NCBI RefSeq assembly: GCF_017498565.1
Contig: NZ_CP071794.1
Location: forward strand, 3,586,001-3,650,000
DNA length: 64,000 nt
Origin: Parasphingorhabdus cellanae
GTDB lineage: Bacteria > Pseudomonadota > Alphaproteobacteria > Sphingomonadales > Sphingomonadaceae
Direction of reading: 5' to 3'
Shown: piece after piece, positions 1-8,473 of the stretch
Numbering within the stretch: position 1 is the first letter of the stretch
Layout of the letters: each line of letters opens with the position of its first letter
Program-made: the position numbers and the translations under genes
Notes under the pieces: model-generated
Databases searched by the model: none
What the model saw: the letters and a program-made list of their open reading frames with translations, nothing else
What the model was told of the DNA's origin: nothing

Positions 1-221
1 CGACGCTTGATGCCCGTTTTTCATATAATTTTGAAAAATTTGGCGGGTTGTGGACAATATTTTTGGAGGGCGATGACCTGCTTACTGGGTCAAAAGAGGC
101 TGATATCCGTTCAGCGGTAAGCTCACAATTCGGCGATGGCGATGCGTCGTTCTTCTATCCACAAAGTTTCCAATTCAACGGCGGCCGCACGGTGACTTTC
201 GGCATTCGCGCCAAATTTTAA
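1..221 (+). CDS. TonB-dependent receptor, C-terminal end (partial)
   Basis: The reading frame is open from base 3 to the TAA at 219-221 and gives about 72 residues; the gene begins before the window. The residues alternate in the manner of beta-barrel strands and end in GRTVTFGIRAKF. A terminal aromatic residue after an alternating strand is the usual outer-membrane sorting signal, and a closing strand of this form is typical of TonB-dependent receptors. I infer an outer-membrane receptor or porin; the substrate cannot be told from the fragment. A general 16-20-strand barrel protein is the alternative. Confidence 0.6.
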   Translation, partial: TLDARFSYNFEKFGGLWTIFLEGDDLLTGSKEADIRSAVSSQFGDGDASFFYPQSFQFNGGRTVTFGIRAKF

Positions 222-474
222 GCGCCGCCTTTCTCCCTTCTGTTTCCTGGGGTTGATCCCACCCCGAAAACCCCGCATCGGCCTCAGGAAGCAGAGACTT
301 CGAGGGAGCGTATGGATTGTGGTCCATGCGATCATACTGCGTATCATGTGTCGCACAGATATAGGATCTGAATGCGCAACTATTTGTTGAGGTATTGGTG
401 TTCTGGCGCGTCTTATATATTATTGGTAGCCGACAGGATTCGATGGCTGCCCCCAACTTTCTGGAGACCTTGTA

Positions 475-3384
475 ATGCGACAGATTTTCCGGTTGCGATT
501 CTCGCTTGCGCTCGTTGTTATAGGGATGCTGTTTGCGGGCCTGTCTGACGTCGCGGTTGCCCAACAACAACGCGGCTTCGCGCATGAGGGAAGTGACCTA
601 AAGCCCGATCCTCGGGTCGTTTATGGCACACTCGATAATGGACTGCGTTACGCGGTAATGAAGAACAGCACGCCAAGTGGTGTGGCTGCGTTGCGGATGC
701 GAATTGCGACGGGGTCTTTGAACGAGACCGAAAAACAACTGGGAATTGCTCATTTCCTGGAACATATGGCGTTTAACGGATCCAAAAATGTGGCTGAAGG
801 GGAGATGGTCAAACGGCTAGAGCGCTATGGTTTAGCCTTTGGCGCGGATACCAATGCCAGCACTGGTTTCAGCCAGACGACCTACAAACTCAATCTACCA
901 ACCGTTGGGGAGGATATACTCAACGAAGCCTTTTTCCTGATGCGCGAAACGGCCCAAAACCTGACGCTTGACCGCAAGGCGATTGCGCGTGAACGCGGGG
1001 TTATTGCTGCAGAAAAGCGCAGCCGGGATTCCGTCAATTTCCGCGCACTGGTCGCCAATATGGGTTTCCTGACCGAAGGCAGCGGACTGGTCGATCGTTT
1101 GCCGATCGGCACGGATGAAACCATTGCCAGCATGCCGCGCTCGGAATTTGTAAAATATTACCGCGCTTTTTATCGACCGGAAAATACCTTTATCGTTTTT
1201 GTCGGCGATCTGGATGAAGATGTGGCGATCAAAAAGATCGAGACCTATTTCGGCAATTGGCGCTCTTCCGCTGCACCGGTACCGGCGGCAGTTATCCCCC
1301 CGGCCAATGTTGCGCCGGGCCAGATCGGCTATCATCATAATGACGAGATATTGACCTTTGTCTCGCTGGGCGTGAAGCATCCGTATATCAATAGGCCGGA
1401 CAATATGGCGCGGCGCAAAGAGGGTTTTCTGCGCGGGCTGGGCGCGCAGATTGTCAATCGCCGGCTGGACCGGAAAATTGACGCAGGCGATGCCGCCTAT
1501 CTCAATGCCTCCATCAGCCGCTATGCACCGGAGGACACCGTCGATGCGTGGATCATCCGGATGCGCAGCAATCCCGATAATTGGCGGGAAGCGCTGGCTG
1601 GCGGGGACCAGGAAGTCCGCCGTGCGTTCACCTACGGCTTTTCGCAGGACGAAATGGACGAAGTGCTCGCCCGGTGGCGCAAGGGATTGCAGGTCGCGGT
1701 CAATCGCAAAGACACGCGCAAAACTTATGGGACCGTGGAATATAATTATGCCACGGAACTGGTCGACCGCTTCGCCAAAGAGCGGGTATTCACATCGCCG
1801 GAAGCAGATCTCGAGCGGTTTGAAAAATTCGTGGCCGAGGTCACATTGGAGGATGTCGAACGGGTCTTTCGCGAACGCTGGACCGGCATCGAGAATCCGT
1901 TTGTTTATCTCGCGACCAATAAAAAACTGAGCAATCCTGAGGCTGAAATCCGCGCTGCGCTAGATGCCGCGCGCGAAATCGCAGTCTCGCCTCTGGAAAA
2001 GGAACCGGCGCAGAAATTCGCCTATACCGATTTCGGCAAGCCCGGCCTGGTTGCTCGGGAAACCTATCTGCCCGATGCTAATGCCTATACGGTGACCTTT
2101 GCCAATAATGTGCGGCTGAATTTCAAACAAACCGATTTTGATGCAGATACAATCGGCATCCGGGTCCGGGTCGGCAGTGGTTTTCTCTCCATGCCGCAAA
2201 AAAACGAGAGCTTGAGGCGGCTTGCGGAAAATCTGCTCAACGGCAGCGGGGTGCAAGGACACAGTTCGGACGAGTTGCGGACGCTATTTGCGGGGAAACG
2301 GGTCGGCACGCGGGTGCGGTTGCGCCCCGACAATGACGCGCTGGAGATTATCGGCGGGACCAACCGGGAAAATCTGGCCGACCAGCTCAATCTGATGACT
2401 GCGCATGTGACTGCGCCAGCCTATCGCGCGCAGACCGTGACACGCTACCATGACAAGATGAAGGCTTGGTACCCGACGCATGACGCGACCCCGATGACGG
2501 TGGCTGAAAAAGAATTGCCGCGCATGATCCGATCCGGCGATGCGCGCTATGGCTATGACGACCTCGACAGCTTTCTGGCCCCGGAAATTCAGGATGTACG
2601 CGACTGGATGGGACCGCAGCTGAAAGACGGGCTGATCGAGATCACGATTGTCGGCGACGTCGAACGCGCCGCCGCGATTGCTGAGGTTGCCCGGACATTT
2701 GGGGCGCTGCCCAAGCGGGCGGACAGCAAGGATGCATTTTCCGACATGCGCCAGCTCGATTTCCCCACCCCGCCGGAAGCCCCTTTCACTTATTATCATC
2801 AGGGCAATACCGATCAGGCCGTAGTGCGTGTTTACTGGCCCGCTCCGGATGCGTCGGACGCCGTCAATGTTTTCCGGATGCAGGTGCTGCGCAGCATCTT
2901 CCGTAACCGGCTGAGCAATGTGCTGCGCGAGGAAATGGGAGCAACCTATTCTCCCGGTGCTGGTTTATTCGCTAACGATCTGTTTGAAGACTATGGCTAT
3001 ATATTTGCCAGCGTCACAGCCGCGCCCGAAAAAGTCGAAGAAGTTCATCAAGCTGTTCTAAAGGTTGGTGAGAATCTTGCCGAAGGAACGATTGATCAGG
3101 ATATATTCGGCCGTGCGATAAAGCCGATTATCGACGATATTGACAGCACGCAGGAAAATAACAGCTACTGGATGTCGGTGCTGGGCGACGCACAAACCGA
3201 GGGGCACGGGATCGCCCGGCACCGGCTACGCGAAGAGGTTTTGACGACGATGACGGTGGAGGATGTCAACGCGTTGGCCGCAGAAGTTTTTATTTCTGAT
3301 AAGGCTGTCGCTGGCTATATCCTACCGACATCAGATGACGATATTCCAACCGATATCGTTGAGGTGATAGATTCTGACTTGTAG
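475..3384 (+). CDS. Periplasmic M16 family zinc metallopeptidase
   Basis: A 969-residue two-lobed M16 (pitrilysin/insulinase) peptidase. A signal peptide is visible: basic start, hydrophobic stretch at about 10-24, likely cleavage after VAVA at about residue 29. The inverted zinc motif HFLEH is at residues 93-97, and the matching downstream glutamates are in RERGVIAAE (E173 and E180), 7 apart as in pitrilysin. A second, inactive M16 lobe fills the C-terminal half. The length is normal for the single-chain periplasmic type. It probably degrades peptides in the periplasm. It stands alone, after the receptor end and convergent with the next gene. Substrate unknown; family call is firm. Confidence 0.93.
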   Translation: MRQIFRLRFSLALVVIGMLFAGLSDVAVAQQQRGFAHEGSDLKPDPRVVYGTLDNGLRYAVMKNSTPSGVAALRMRIATGSLNETEKQLGIAHFLEHMAFNGSKNVAEGEMVKRLERYGLAFGADTNASTGFSQTTYKLNLPTVGEDILNEAFFLMRETAQNLTLDRKAIARERGVIAAEKRSRDSVNFRALVANMGFLTEGSGLVDRLPIGTDETIASMPRSEFVKYYRAFYRPENTFIVFVGDLDEDVAIKKIETYFGNWRSSAAPVPAAVIPPANVAPGQIGYHHNDEILTFVSLGVKHPYINRPDNMARRKEGFLRGLGAQIVNRRLDRKIDAGDAAYLNASISRYAPEDTVDAWIIRMRSNPDNWREALAGGDQEVRRAFTYGFSQDEMDEVLARWRKGLQVAVNRKDTRKTYGTVEYNYATELVDRFAKERVFTSPEADLERFEKFVAEVTLEDVERVFRERWTGIENPFVYLATNKKLSNPEAEIRAALDAAREIAVSPLEKEPAQKFAYTDFGKPGLVARETYLPDANAYTVTFANNVRLNFKQTDFDADTIGIRVRVGSGFLSMPQKNESLRRLAENLLNGSGVQGHSSDELRTLFAGKRVGTRVRLRPDNDALEIIGGTNRENLADQLNLMTAHVTAPAYRAQTVTRYHDKMKAWYPTHDATPMTVAEKELPRMIRSGDARYGYDDLDSFLAPEIQDVRDWMGPQLKDGLIEITIVGDVERAAAIAEVARTFGALPKRADSKDAFSDMRQLDFPTPPEAPFTYYHQGNTDQAVVRVYWPAPDASDAVNVFRMQVLRSIFRNRLSNVLREEMGATYSPGAGLFANDLFEDYGYIFASVTAAPEKVEEVHQAVLKVGENLAEGTIDQDIFGRAIKPIIDDIDSTQENNSYWMSVLGDAQTEGHGIARHRLREEVLTTMTVEDVNALAAEVFISDKAVAGYILPTSDDDIPTDIVEVIDSDL

Positions 3385-3443
3385 CTGATCCCGGAAATTC
3401 GGAAGCCTGGTGCCCACCAAACGCGGATAGCGCAGGTTACAAC

Positions 3444-4256
3444 CTAAACAATCGCACCATCTTGCCAGTCCAACACGGTCAGATAATTTGCTAGCCGGTT
3501 CTGCTCCAGTTTCGCGATGAGCGGGTTGTCATGATACGGGATCAGCAGATCGCTGAGCGGGCTGGCCCAAGGGGCGTTCGCGTCGAACATAATACCCAGT
3601 CCGAAAACAGCTGGAATTTCTGCATAAGCCAATGGCCGCCCGCTGGCTTCCGCCTCATCGATAAAATCAACCACCGCGCATTTTACGCCATTGCGTTCAC
3701 CACCTTCGTGCAAAGCCCATCCAAATTGGCCCATGCCTCGAAAACCTTGTTCGCGTAGCAATCCCGACCGCCCGGGTTTTGCCCCGCCATCCATGCAATA
3801 ATCATGACGATATTCCTCTGGAATTCTATCGGGCGCATAATACATATCGCGGTTTGCGGAGGGCCAGCAGACATCATGCAATATTGCCAACAAAGGTTTA
3901 TCGTCTCGCTCGCAGGTGGCCTTAATCGCTTTCAGCTCGTGATAGACAGTATACCAGTTATGATCACCATCGATCAGCCACGCATCGATATGTTTCAGCT
4001 CTGGAATGGCTTCGAGGCTGGGCTTGGCGATATGGGTCACTTGTTTTTGCGCGTTGACCCAATCCAGGAATTCCTGTTTGGGCGTGGGATCCACGCTGAA
4101 AAGATGGCCTTCATTCGCCGCCGCATGATTGGCCAGAACGCTTGTCATACCGCCATATTCTGCTCCGATTTCGGCAATTCGAGAGACATTGGCGATATCC
4201 ATCGCTTTTACTATAATGTCGGAAAATTCGGACATGGAGTGGATCAATAGCGTCAT
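3444..4256 (-). CDS. Class I SAM-dependent methyltransferase (Methyltransf_24-like)
   Basis: A 270-residue protein with a Rossmann-type SAM fold. Motif I is IAEIGAEYGG at about 28-36, and an acidic IDGDHNWYTV segment at about 95-104 resembles the Methyltransf_24 and cephalosporin-hydroxylase-like group. That group often modifies sugars or small molecules. No signal peptide or membrane segment is seen, so it is probably cytosolic. It starts 2 bases after the stop of the HAD-like gene at 4259-6664 and must be co-transcribed with it. A second ATG at 4235 is possible, but no better ribosome site precedes it. Such methyltransferase plus HAD pairs occur in surface-polysaccharide loci; that role is inferred only. 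Confidence 0.75.
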   Translation of the reverse strand: MTLLIHSMSEFSDIIVKAMDIANVSRIAEIGAEYGGMTSVLANHAAANEGHLFSVDPTPKQEFLDWVNAQKQVTHIAKPSLEAIPELKHIDAWLIDGDHNWYTVYHELKAIKATCERDDKPLLAILHDVCWPSANRDMYYAPDRIPEEYRHDYCMDGGAKPGRSGLLREQGFRGMGQFGWALHEGGERNGVKCAVVDFIDEAEASGRPLAYAEIPAVFGLGIMFDANAPWASPLSDLLIPYHDNPLIAKLEQNRLANYLTVLDWQDGAIV

Positions 4257-4258
4257 AA

Positions 4259-6664
4259 CTAGGCAACCTTTCTGGTGGCAGTTTTTGCAGCTTTGCTCAG
4301 CACTGTCGGCCGGAAAACAAAGTTCAGCATCAATGTCTCACTGGTGGCAATGGCAGGAGGGGGAACGAACATGAATGCATCTTGCCGAGTGCAGCGATGC
4401 AGGCCGGGAGCATTTTCAGTCATTGCTTCATAAACCGGGTGCGCCGTAATAGCGTCATCGTCGATTTTCTTGGCCATGAAATTATCAATATCGTGAAAAT
4501 TAACTTCTTCGATCTGCAACCAATCGCAAATCTGTCCGAGCATGATGGCGATGTTAAATTGCCCTGTACCGGCCGGGATCAGCGCTTGATAATAGCCATC
4601 ACTGGTCGGGTGGGCATCAACTTCGATCTGCAGATGTTCCTTATCATCGGCAAGCATGACCGGGATTTTGATGCCGCCGCTCTGAAAGTCATTTTGGCGT
4701 AGATCAAGCGCGAAGCGGTTGCCTGCAAATAACGGCAACAGCGCCTGCATGCCTTGCTGTTTCAGTTCTCCGGGCAAATAGATGCGGGAGATATTTTTGG
4801 TATAAAATACCCCGCGTCGCCGCATGCCTTGTTGGGCGGTATCGGCATCGATGAACTTCAGCATGTCTTTCGTACCGAGGTTCACGTCATGATGGAAATT
4901 TTCGAAAATGCCGATTTCTCGTTCAACTGGCAGAAACAGGAGGCGTGATAGCGAGGCTGCGGCCATATGGCGCGCACAATCGCCATCCCATGATTTTGGG
5001 GTGGTCGCCCAGCCGCGACTCAACTGTTTTATATAGGTTAAACACGCTACTTGCGCATTGTCGCGCTCATCGCTCTGTTTGCCTTTTATATCGGCGGTAT
5101 CTCGTTCTGGCTCACCTGCTACGCTATAACCCAGTACGGACCCGTTGGACTGTGTACAAAGCTGTTCCAGAACCGCAATGGATTCACATAGCGCATTGAG
5201 CGCGCTATTATCATAATGGCGGACGTCAATGAGGCCTTTCTTGTCCAGATCGGTTATCATCAACTCACGGAGCAACAGGTACCGACCAGATATGTCGAGA
5301 TCCATTTCTGCACGCAGCACTGGCTCGATAACATTCTGAACTGATCCGTTATAACCGAGATCGACAAAGACGACGGTTTCACCTTGTTCGACACCATTGC
5401 TTTTGAGATGTGCAATTAGGCCGGCTCTGAATTTTTTCGAACGCGTGACAATTTTTTTGACATTCTTGGTTTTAAGAACTTCGCGAATGAAGGCCGTTGG
5501 AGTTTTCATTCCGGCAATCCGGGGTATCTCGTCTTTGGAAAATAGCAGCTGGCGACAATAGGCGGCCTGCCGTTGTTGGGAGTAAGCATCCTTTTTATTA
5601 CCTGTTGCTTCCGCCATCAAAAAGGTTTCGATGGCTTTGCGGTCGACAAAACTTGCAGCGCTAGAGGTGAAACGGCTGAGTTCAACCATCGCTACGTGAT
5701 CGGCATATTCGGGATAAACCTCCAGAAACGCCTTGGCTGGCAGATATCCGTCCCGCAGCAGGAAAAGTAATTTGGGTTTCTTTCCAATCCCAATTTCGAT
5801 TTTCTCAAACTCTTCAGCTATCCAGCGCGAAAAACCGTGCAAAATCGGGCCGAGAACATCATGGCCAAATTGAAACGTCGCTTCATCTTTTGAGCGCAAG
5901 GATATTTGCGCGCGGTGGGGCTGCAAAGACGGTGCAATCTTGCGGGTATCCTTGTCCAATATTGTCGCCGCCACAGCCTCCAATCTCAAGCGCTCTGATG
6001 CCTCATCGTCAAATTGTTCGAAGTGCACGCCGTTAATGCCTAGCTTCATCGGCGCGTCAAAATCGGCTTTCTTGTTATCGCCCAGATGTAGGATTTTGCC
6101 TGGAGAGACACCCAAATCAGCAAGCACCGGCTTGAACAGCCCGCCAGCCTTGCTCATGCCATAGTCACAAGAACAGAATATCCGGTCGATTTTATCAGCA
6201 ATTTCCGGTCCAGCGGCGTCTGTGATCAATCGGCGCAAAAGCGTCTCGGGCAAATAGGTGTCGGAAACAATGATGACCTTCAAACCGCGGCTTTTCGCAC
6301 GGTCTATGAGCATGCTGACCGGTGCGAAAGCAAAGCAGTGCCGGGTCTCTGCCAAAAGTTCTTTCTCGACACAGTTTGCGACGCGGGCCTGATCGGCCTC
6401 GCGAAACATTTTTTCATAAATTTCGTGAATGGTGACTTCGTTTTTGGCCTTGTCGAGGACCAGGGCTTTACGCGCCCGCTTCTCAGCCAAAACACGCAGT
6501 TCCATGGTGCAGTCCGTTATGTCCAGATCATGAAAAATATCTATGGGGCGGTTTACGTTGCGCCAGATCAAAGTATCGAAACAGTCCAGCGACAATATTT
6601 CTATATTGTCATCCGCGTCGTCGAGAAGCGTATCGATTTCTCCGGCCGTAACGTTTTCTTTCAT
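4259..6664 (-). CDS. HAD-like protein of the COG5610 type, large form
   Basis: I set the start at the ATG at 6664 (801 residues) because AGGAACAGGAAG lies just before it. The frame stays open 61 more codons to 6847, but that part looks non-coding. The N-terminal third is a HAD fold: motif I LDCFDT (nucleophile D27), motif II VIIVSDT and motif IV LHLGDNKKADFD. The second Asp of the usual DxD is Phe, as in haloacid dehalogenases, so ordinary phosphatase activity is doubtful. The remaining 500 residues, including FLLRDGYLPAKAF, match what I know of large predicted HAD proteins in capsule or glycan gene sets. It is in an operon with the methyltransferase. Function unproven. Confidence 0.7.
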   Translation of the reverse strand: MKENVTAGEIDTLLDDADDNIEILSLDCFDTLIWRNVNRPIDIFHDLDITDCTMELRVLAEKRARKALVLDKAKNEVTIHEIYEKMFREADQARVANCVEKELLAETRHCFAFAPVSMLIDRAKSRGLKVIIVSDTYLPETLLRRLITDAAGPEIADKIDRIFCSCDYGMSKAGGLFKPVLADLGVSPGKILHLGDNKKADFDAPMKLGINGVHFEQFDDEASERLRLEAVAATILDKDTRKIAPSLQPHRAQISLRSKDEATFQFGHDVLGPILHGFSRWIAEEFEKIEIGIGKKPKLLFLLRDGYLPAKAFLEVYPEYADHVAMVELSRFTSSAASFVDRKAIETFLMAEATGNKKDAYSQQRQAAYCRQLLFSKDEIPRIAGMKTPTAFIREVLKTKNVKKIVTRSKKFRAGLIAHLKSNGVEQGETVVFVDLGYNGSVQNVIEPVLRAEMDLDISGRYLLLRELMITDLDKKGLIDVRHYDNSALNALCESIAVLEQLCTQSNGSVLGYSVAGEPERDTADIKGKQSDERDNAQVACLTYIKQLSRGWATTPKSWDGDCARHMAAASLSRLLFLPVEREIGIFENFHHDVNLGTKDMLKFIDADTAQQGMRRRGVFYTKNISRIYLPGELKQQGMQALLPLFAGNRFALDLRQNDFQSGGIKIPVMLADDKEHLQIEVDAHPTSDGYYQALIPAGTGQFNIAIMLGQICDWLQIEEVNFHDIDNFMAKKIDDDAITAHPVYEAMTENAPGLHRCTRQDAFMFVPPPAIATSETLMLNFVFRPTVLSKAAKTATRKVA

Positions 6665-7058
6665 GTCTTCCTGTTCCTTTTCGTTGACCCAACTGACCGT
6701 TACGATCTCACCCTTTGATCGAATAAATCCAAAGGCGTCCGCAAAACCGGCGAGTACGAGGAAAACACAGCAAAGCTTATGCCAGTTTTCACATTGATTG
6801 ACCGGAGGCCAAGTATGCTGGACTTTTGGGGCTTTTTTCAATCTCATTTCGTCTTTGAGGCCAAAGGATCGGCAAGAACTTGCCGCTCATCGGACAAATT
6901 TTGCCGGGCGCTATTGAATATCATGGCGGAAGTGATTGCCAAGATTGAGCGAGACAGTCCGTCCTTGGAATCGAGTTATCCAAGATCCGCTTTTATCAGG
7001 ATGTTTAAACCCGGATATGCTATGATGATGCTCTCAAAACGGGAATAGGACCATTCTT
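6665..7058. other. Divergent intergenic region, no gene supported
   Basis: This 394-base gap lies between two divergent genes and should hold the promoters of both. A short plus-strand frame (6779-7048) and the upstream extension of the HAD-like frame are open, but neither looks like a protein or has a convincing ribosome site. TATGAT at about 7019 is a possible -10 for the lipoprotein gene; I see no good -35. No repeat or strong hairpin was noticed. Confidence 0.4.
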
Positions 7059-8063
7059 GTGCCAAAGCGTTACAGACCGGTTGGGCTTATAATTTGCTTC
7101 GCATTGACGATCATTCTCTCTGGCTGTGCCACCAATGATATTCGGGTGGAGCGCGCTGCAACCATGACGGATGCGGCCCGTGCAGCTACAAATGCAACGC
7201 GGATTTTGATGGCAGACGTTCAGTCTGAAAACCGGGAAGCGCTTATCGATTTGGTTGCCTCAGATCCTAATTGCCGCCTTCCCACGCCACTAATTGCTCA
7301 GGGCGCCACAACGGACAACGAAACAATCTGCCGGGAAGGCAACAAGCAAGACAATGACTTTAGACTGGCGCGACTGACTCGCCGAGATTTTGACCCATCA
7401 CTGGCAGTCATTGATGGTTTGGTGGCCTATTTTGATGCAGTCGATGCGATTATCACTCGTGAACCCACCAATTTTGAGGATAAGCTGCTCGATGCACAGT
7501 CAACTTTGGATGCCATCGCAGCCAATTTGGGAACCTTATCGGATGAAAAAGATACAACGTTGCTTGTTCTAACAGATGACCAGAAAGCAGCGGTCGGAGA
7601 TATGCTCTCATTACTCAACGAGATTATCGACGAGGTAGCGCGTGTTGATGACCTGCGCGAAGTTGAAATTCAGCTGGATCAGACGGCTTTTGCTAACGAC
7701 CTTGATCGACTTAACCGCATCAACGACAGATGGTTGCTAATCATGAATGTGCAAATCGACAATCGGCTGACGCTTATCGAAAGCCGGCTTCCTCGTATTG
7801 CTGCAGAGCATTTTGACCAAAGACACCGTTACGCGGCGCAGCAAATGACATTGATCGAACGGCAAGAGGCGCTGCCCGATTTGAAAATCGCACTGTCAAA
7901 GACTGTCGGAATGTTGAGTAAGACTCACGGCGATTATCACAAACTTTTATTTGGTGACGAGCGGTTATTGACACTTGATGAAAAGCGAAAAGCAGCGGCT
8001 ATTACGCGAGCGAGAATGCGGAGCGCTCTGAGCCATCTTGCAGCGATTGTTAGAGTGTTTTGA
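7059..8063 (+). CDS. Lipoprotein of unknown function
   Basis: The frame starts at GTG 7059, with AGGA 9 bases before it, and encodes 334 residues. The N-terminus is a lipoprotein signal: basic start, hydrophobic core and lipobox LSGC with the modified cysteine at about residue 22, followed by ATND. The +2 residue is Ala, so no inner-membrane retention signal is present and outer-membrane sorting is likely. The rest is mostly predicted helix, with several Asp/Glu-rich amphipathic stretches suggesting a helical bundle. I do not recognise a domain. The next small gene begins 13 bases downstream and is probably in the same operon. A scaffold or binding role is possible, but nothing in the sequence decides it. 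Confidence 0.65.
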   Translation: MPKRYRPVGLIICFALTIILSGCATNDIRVERAATMTDAARAATNATRILMADVQSENREALIDLVASDPNCRLPTPLIAQGATTDNETICREGNKQDNDFRLARLTRRDFDPSLAVIDGLVAYFDAVDAIITREPTNFEDKLLDAQSTLDAIAANLGTLSDEKDTTLLVLTDDQKAAVGDMLSLLNEIIDEVARVDDLREVEIQLDQTAFANDLDRLNRINDRWLLIMNVQIDNRLTLIESRLPRIAAEHFDQRHRYAAQQMTLIERQEALPDLKIALSKTVGMLSKTHGDYHKLLFGDERLLTLDEKRKAAAITRARMRSALSHLAAIVRVF

Positions 8064-8076
8064 AAAGGCAAGGCCA

Positions 8077-8346
8077 ATGGTTGAATTAGTCGGTCCATTA
8101 CTCAGCATGCGGGATAGCTTACACAATCTGCTTGCCCGCGTTGGCAGTAATTATGCGCAATCTGACCGAGTGACTCGTACCATCTTCAAGGTCAATTCGT
8201 TACTTCAGAATTTTGCCGAAGGAACCCGCGCTGACATTGACAAATTGCGTGTCGCCACTGAAGATATTGCGCAACTAAATCCCATTGATACGGCGGCTTT
8301 TGACATATTATTCGATGCAATTGAAGAGGTTATGGCCGATTTATAA
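8077..8346 (+). CDS. Small helical protein of unknown function
   Basis: An 89-residue frame from ATG 8077, preceded by AAGGCAAGG. It could also start at 8038 inside the end of the lipoprotein gene. It has no signal peptide or membrane segment and looks all-helical, with heptad-like hydrophobic spacing (LHNLLARV, IFKVNSLLQNF, FDILFDAIEEV). It lies directly behind the lipoprotein gene, so the two are probably transcribed together. I do not recognise a family. It may be real but lineage-restricted. Confidence 0.5.
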   Translation: MVELVGPLLSMRDSLHNLLARVGSNYAQSDRVTRTIFKVNSLLQNFAEGTRADIDKLRVATEDIAQLNPIDTAAFDILFDAIEEVMADL

Positions 8347-8473
8347 CAACCGATGCTTGAACGCCCGATGCTGATGCAGCGCTCCTGGTAAAGGAGCACA
8401 AACTACCGGCCGCCAATCATACCTTTGGCTAATAGCTTGTCCTTTCTGTGTTATGACAAAATAGACAGAGGAG

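Noticed and set aside
6665..6847. 61-codon N-terminal extension of the HAD-like gene
   Set aside because: No domain resemblance, and the ATG at 6664 has a good ribosome site.
6779..7048. An 89-codon plus-strand frame in the divergent gap
   Set aside because: No ribosome site, no recognisable fold, and it covers the promoter region of both neighbours.
8381..8397. Hairpin GCTCCT/AGGAGC after the small helical protein
   Set aside because: Six pairs without a U-run; too weak for a terminator.
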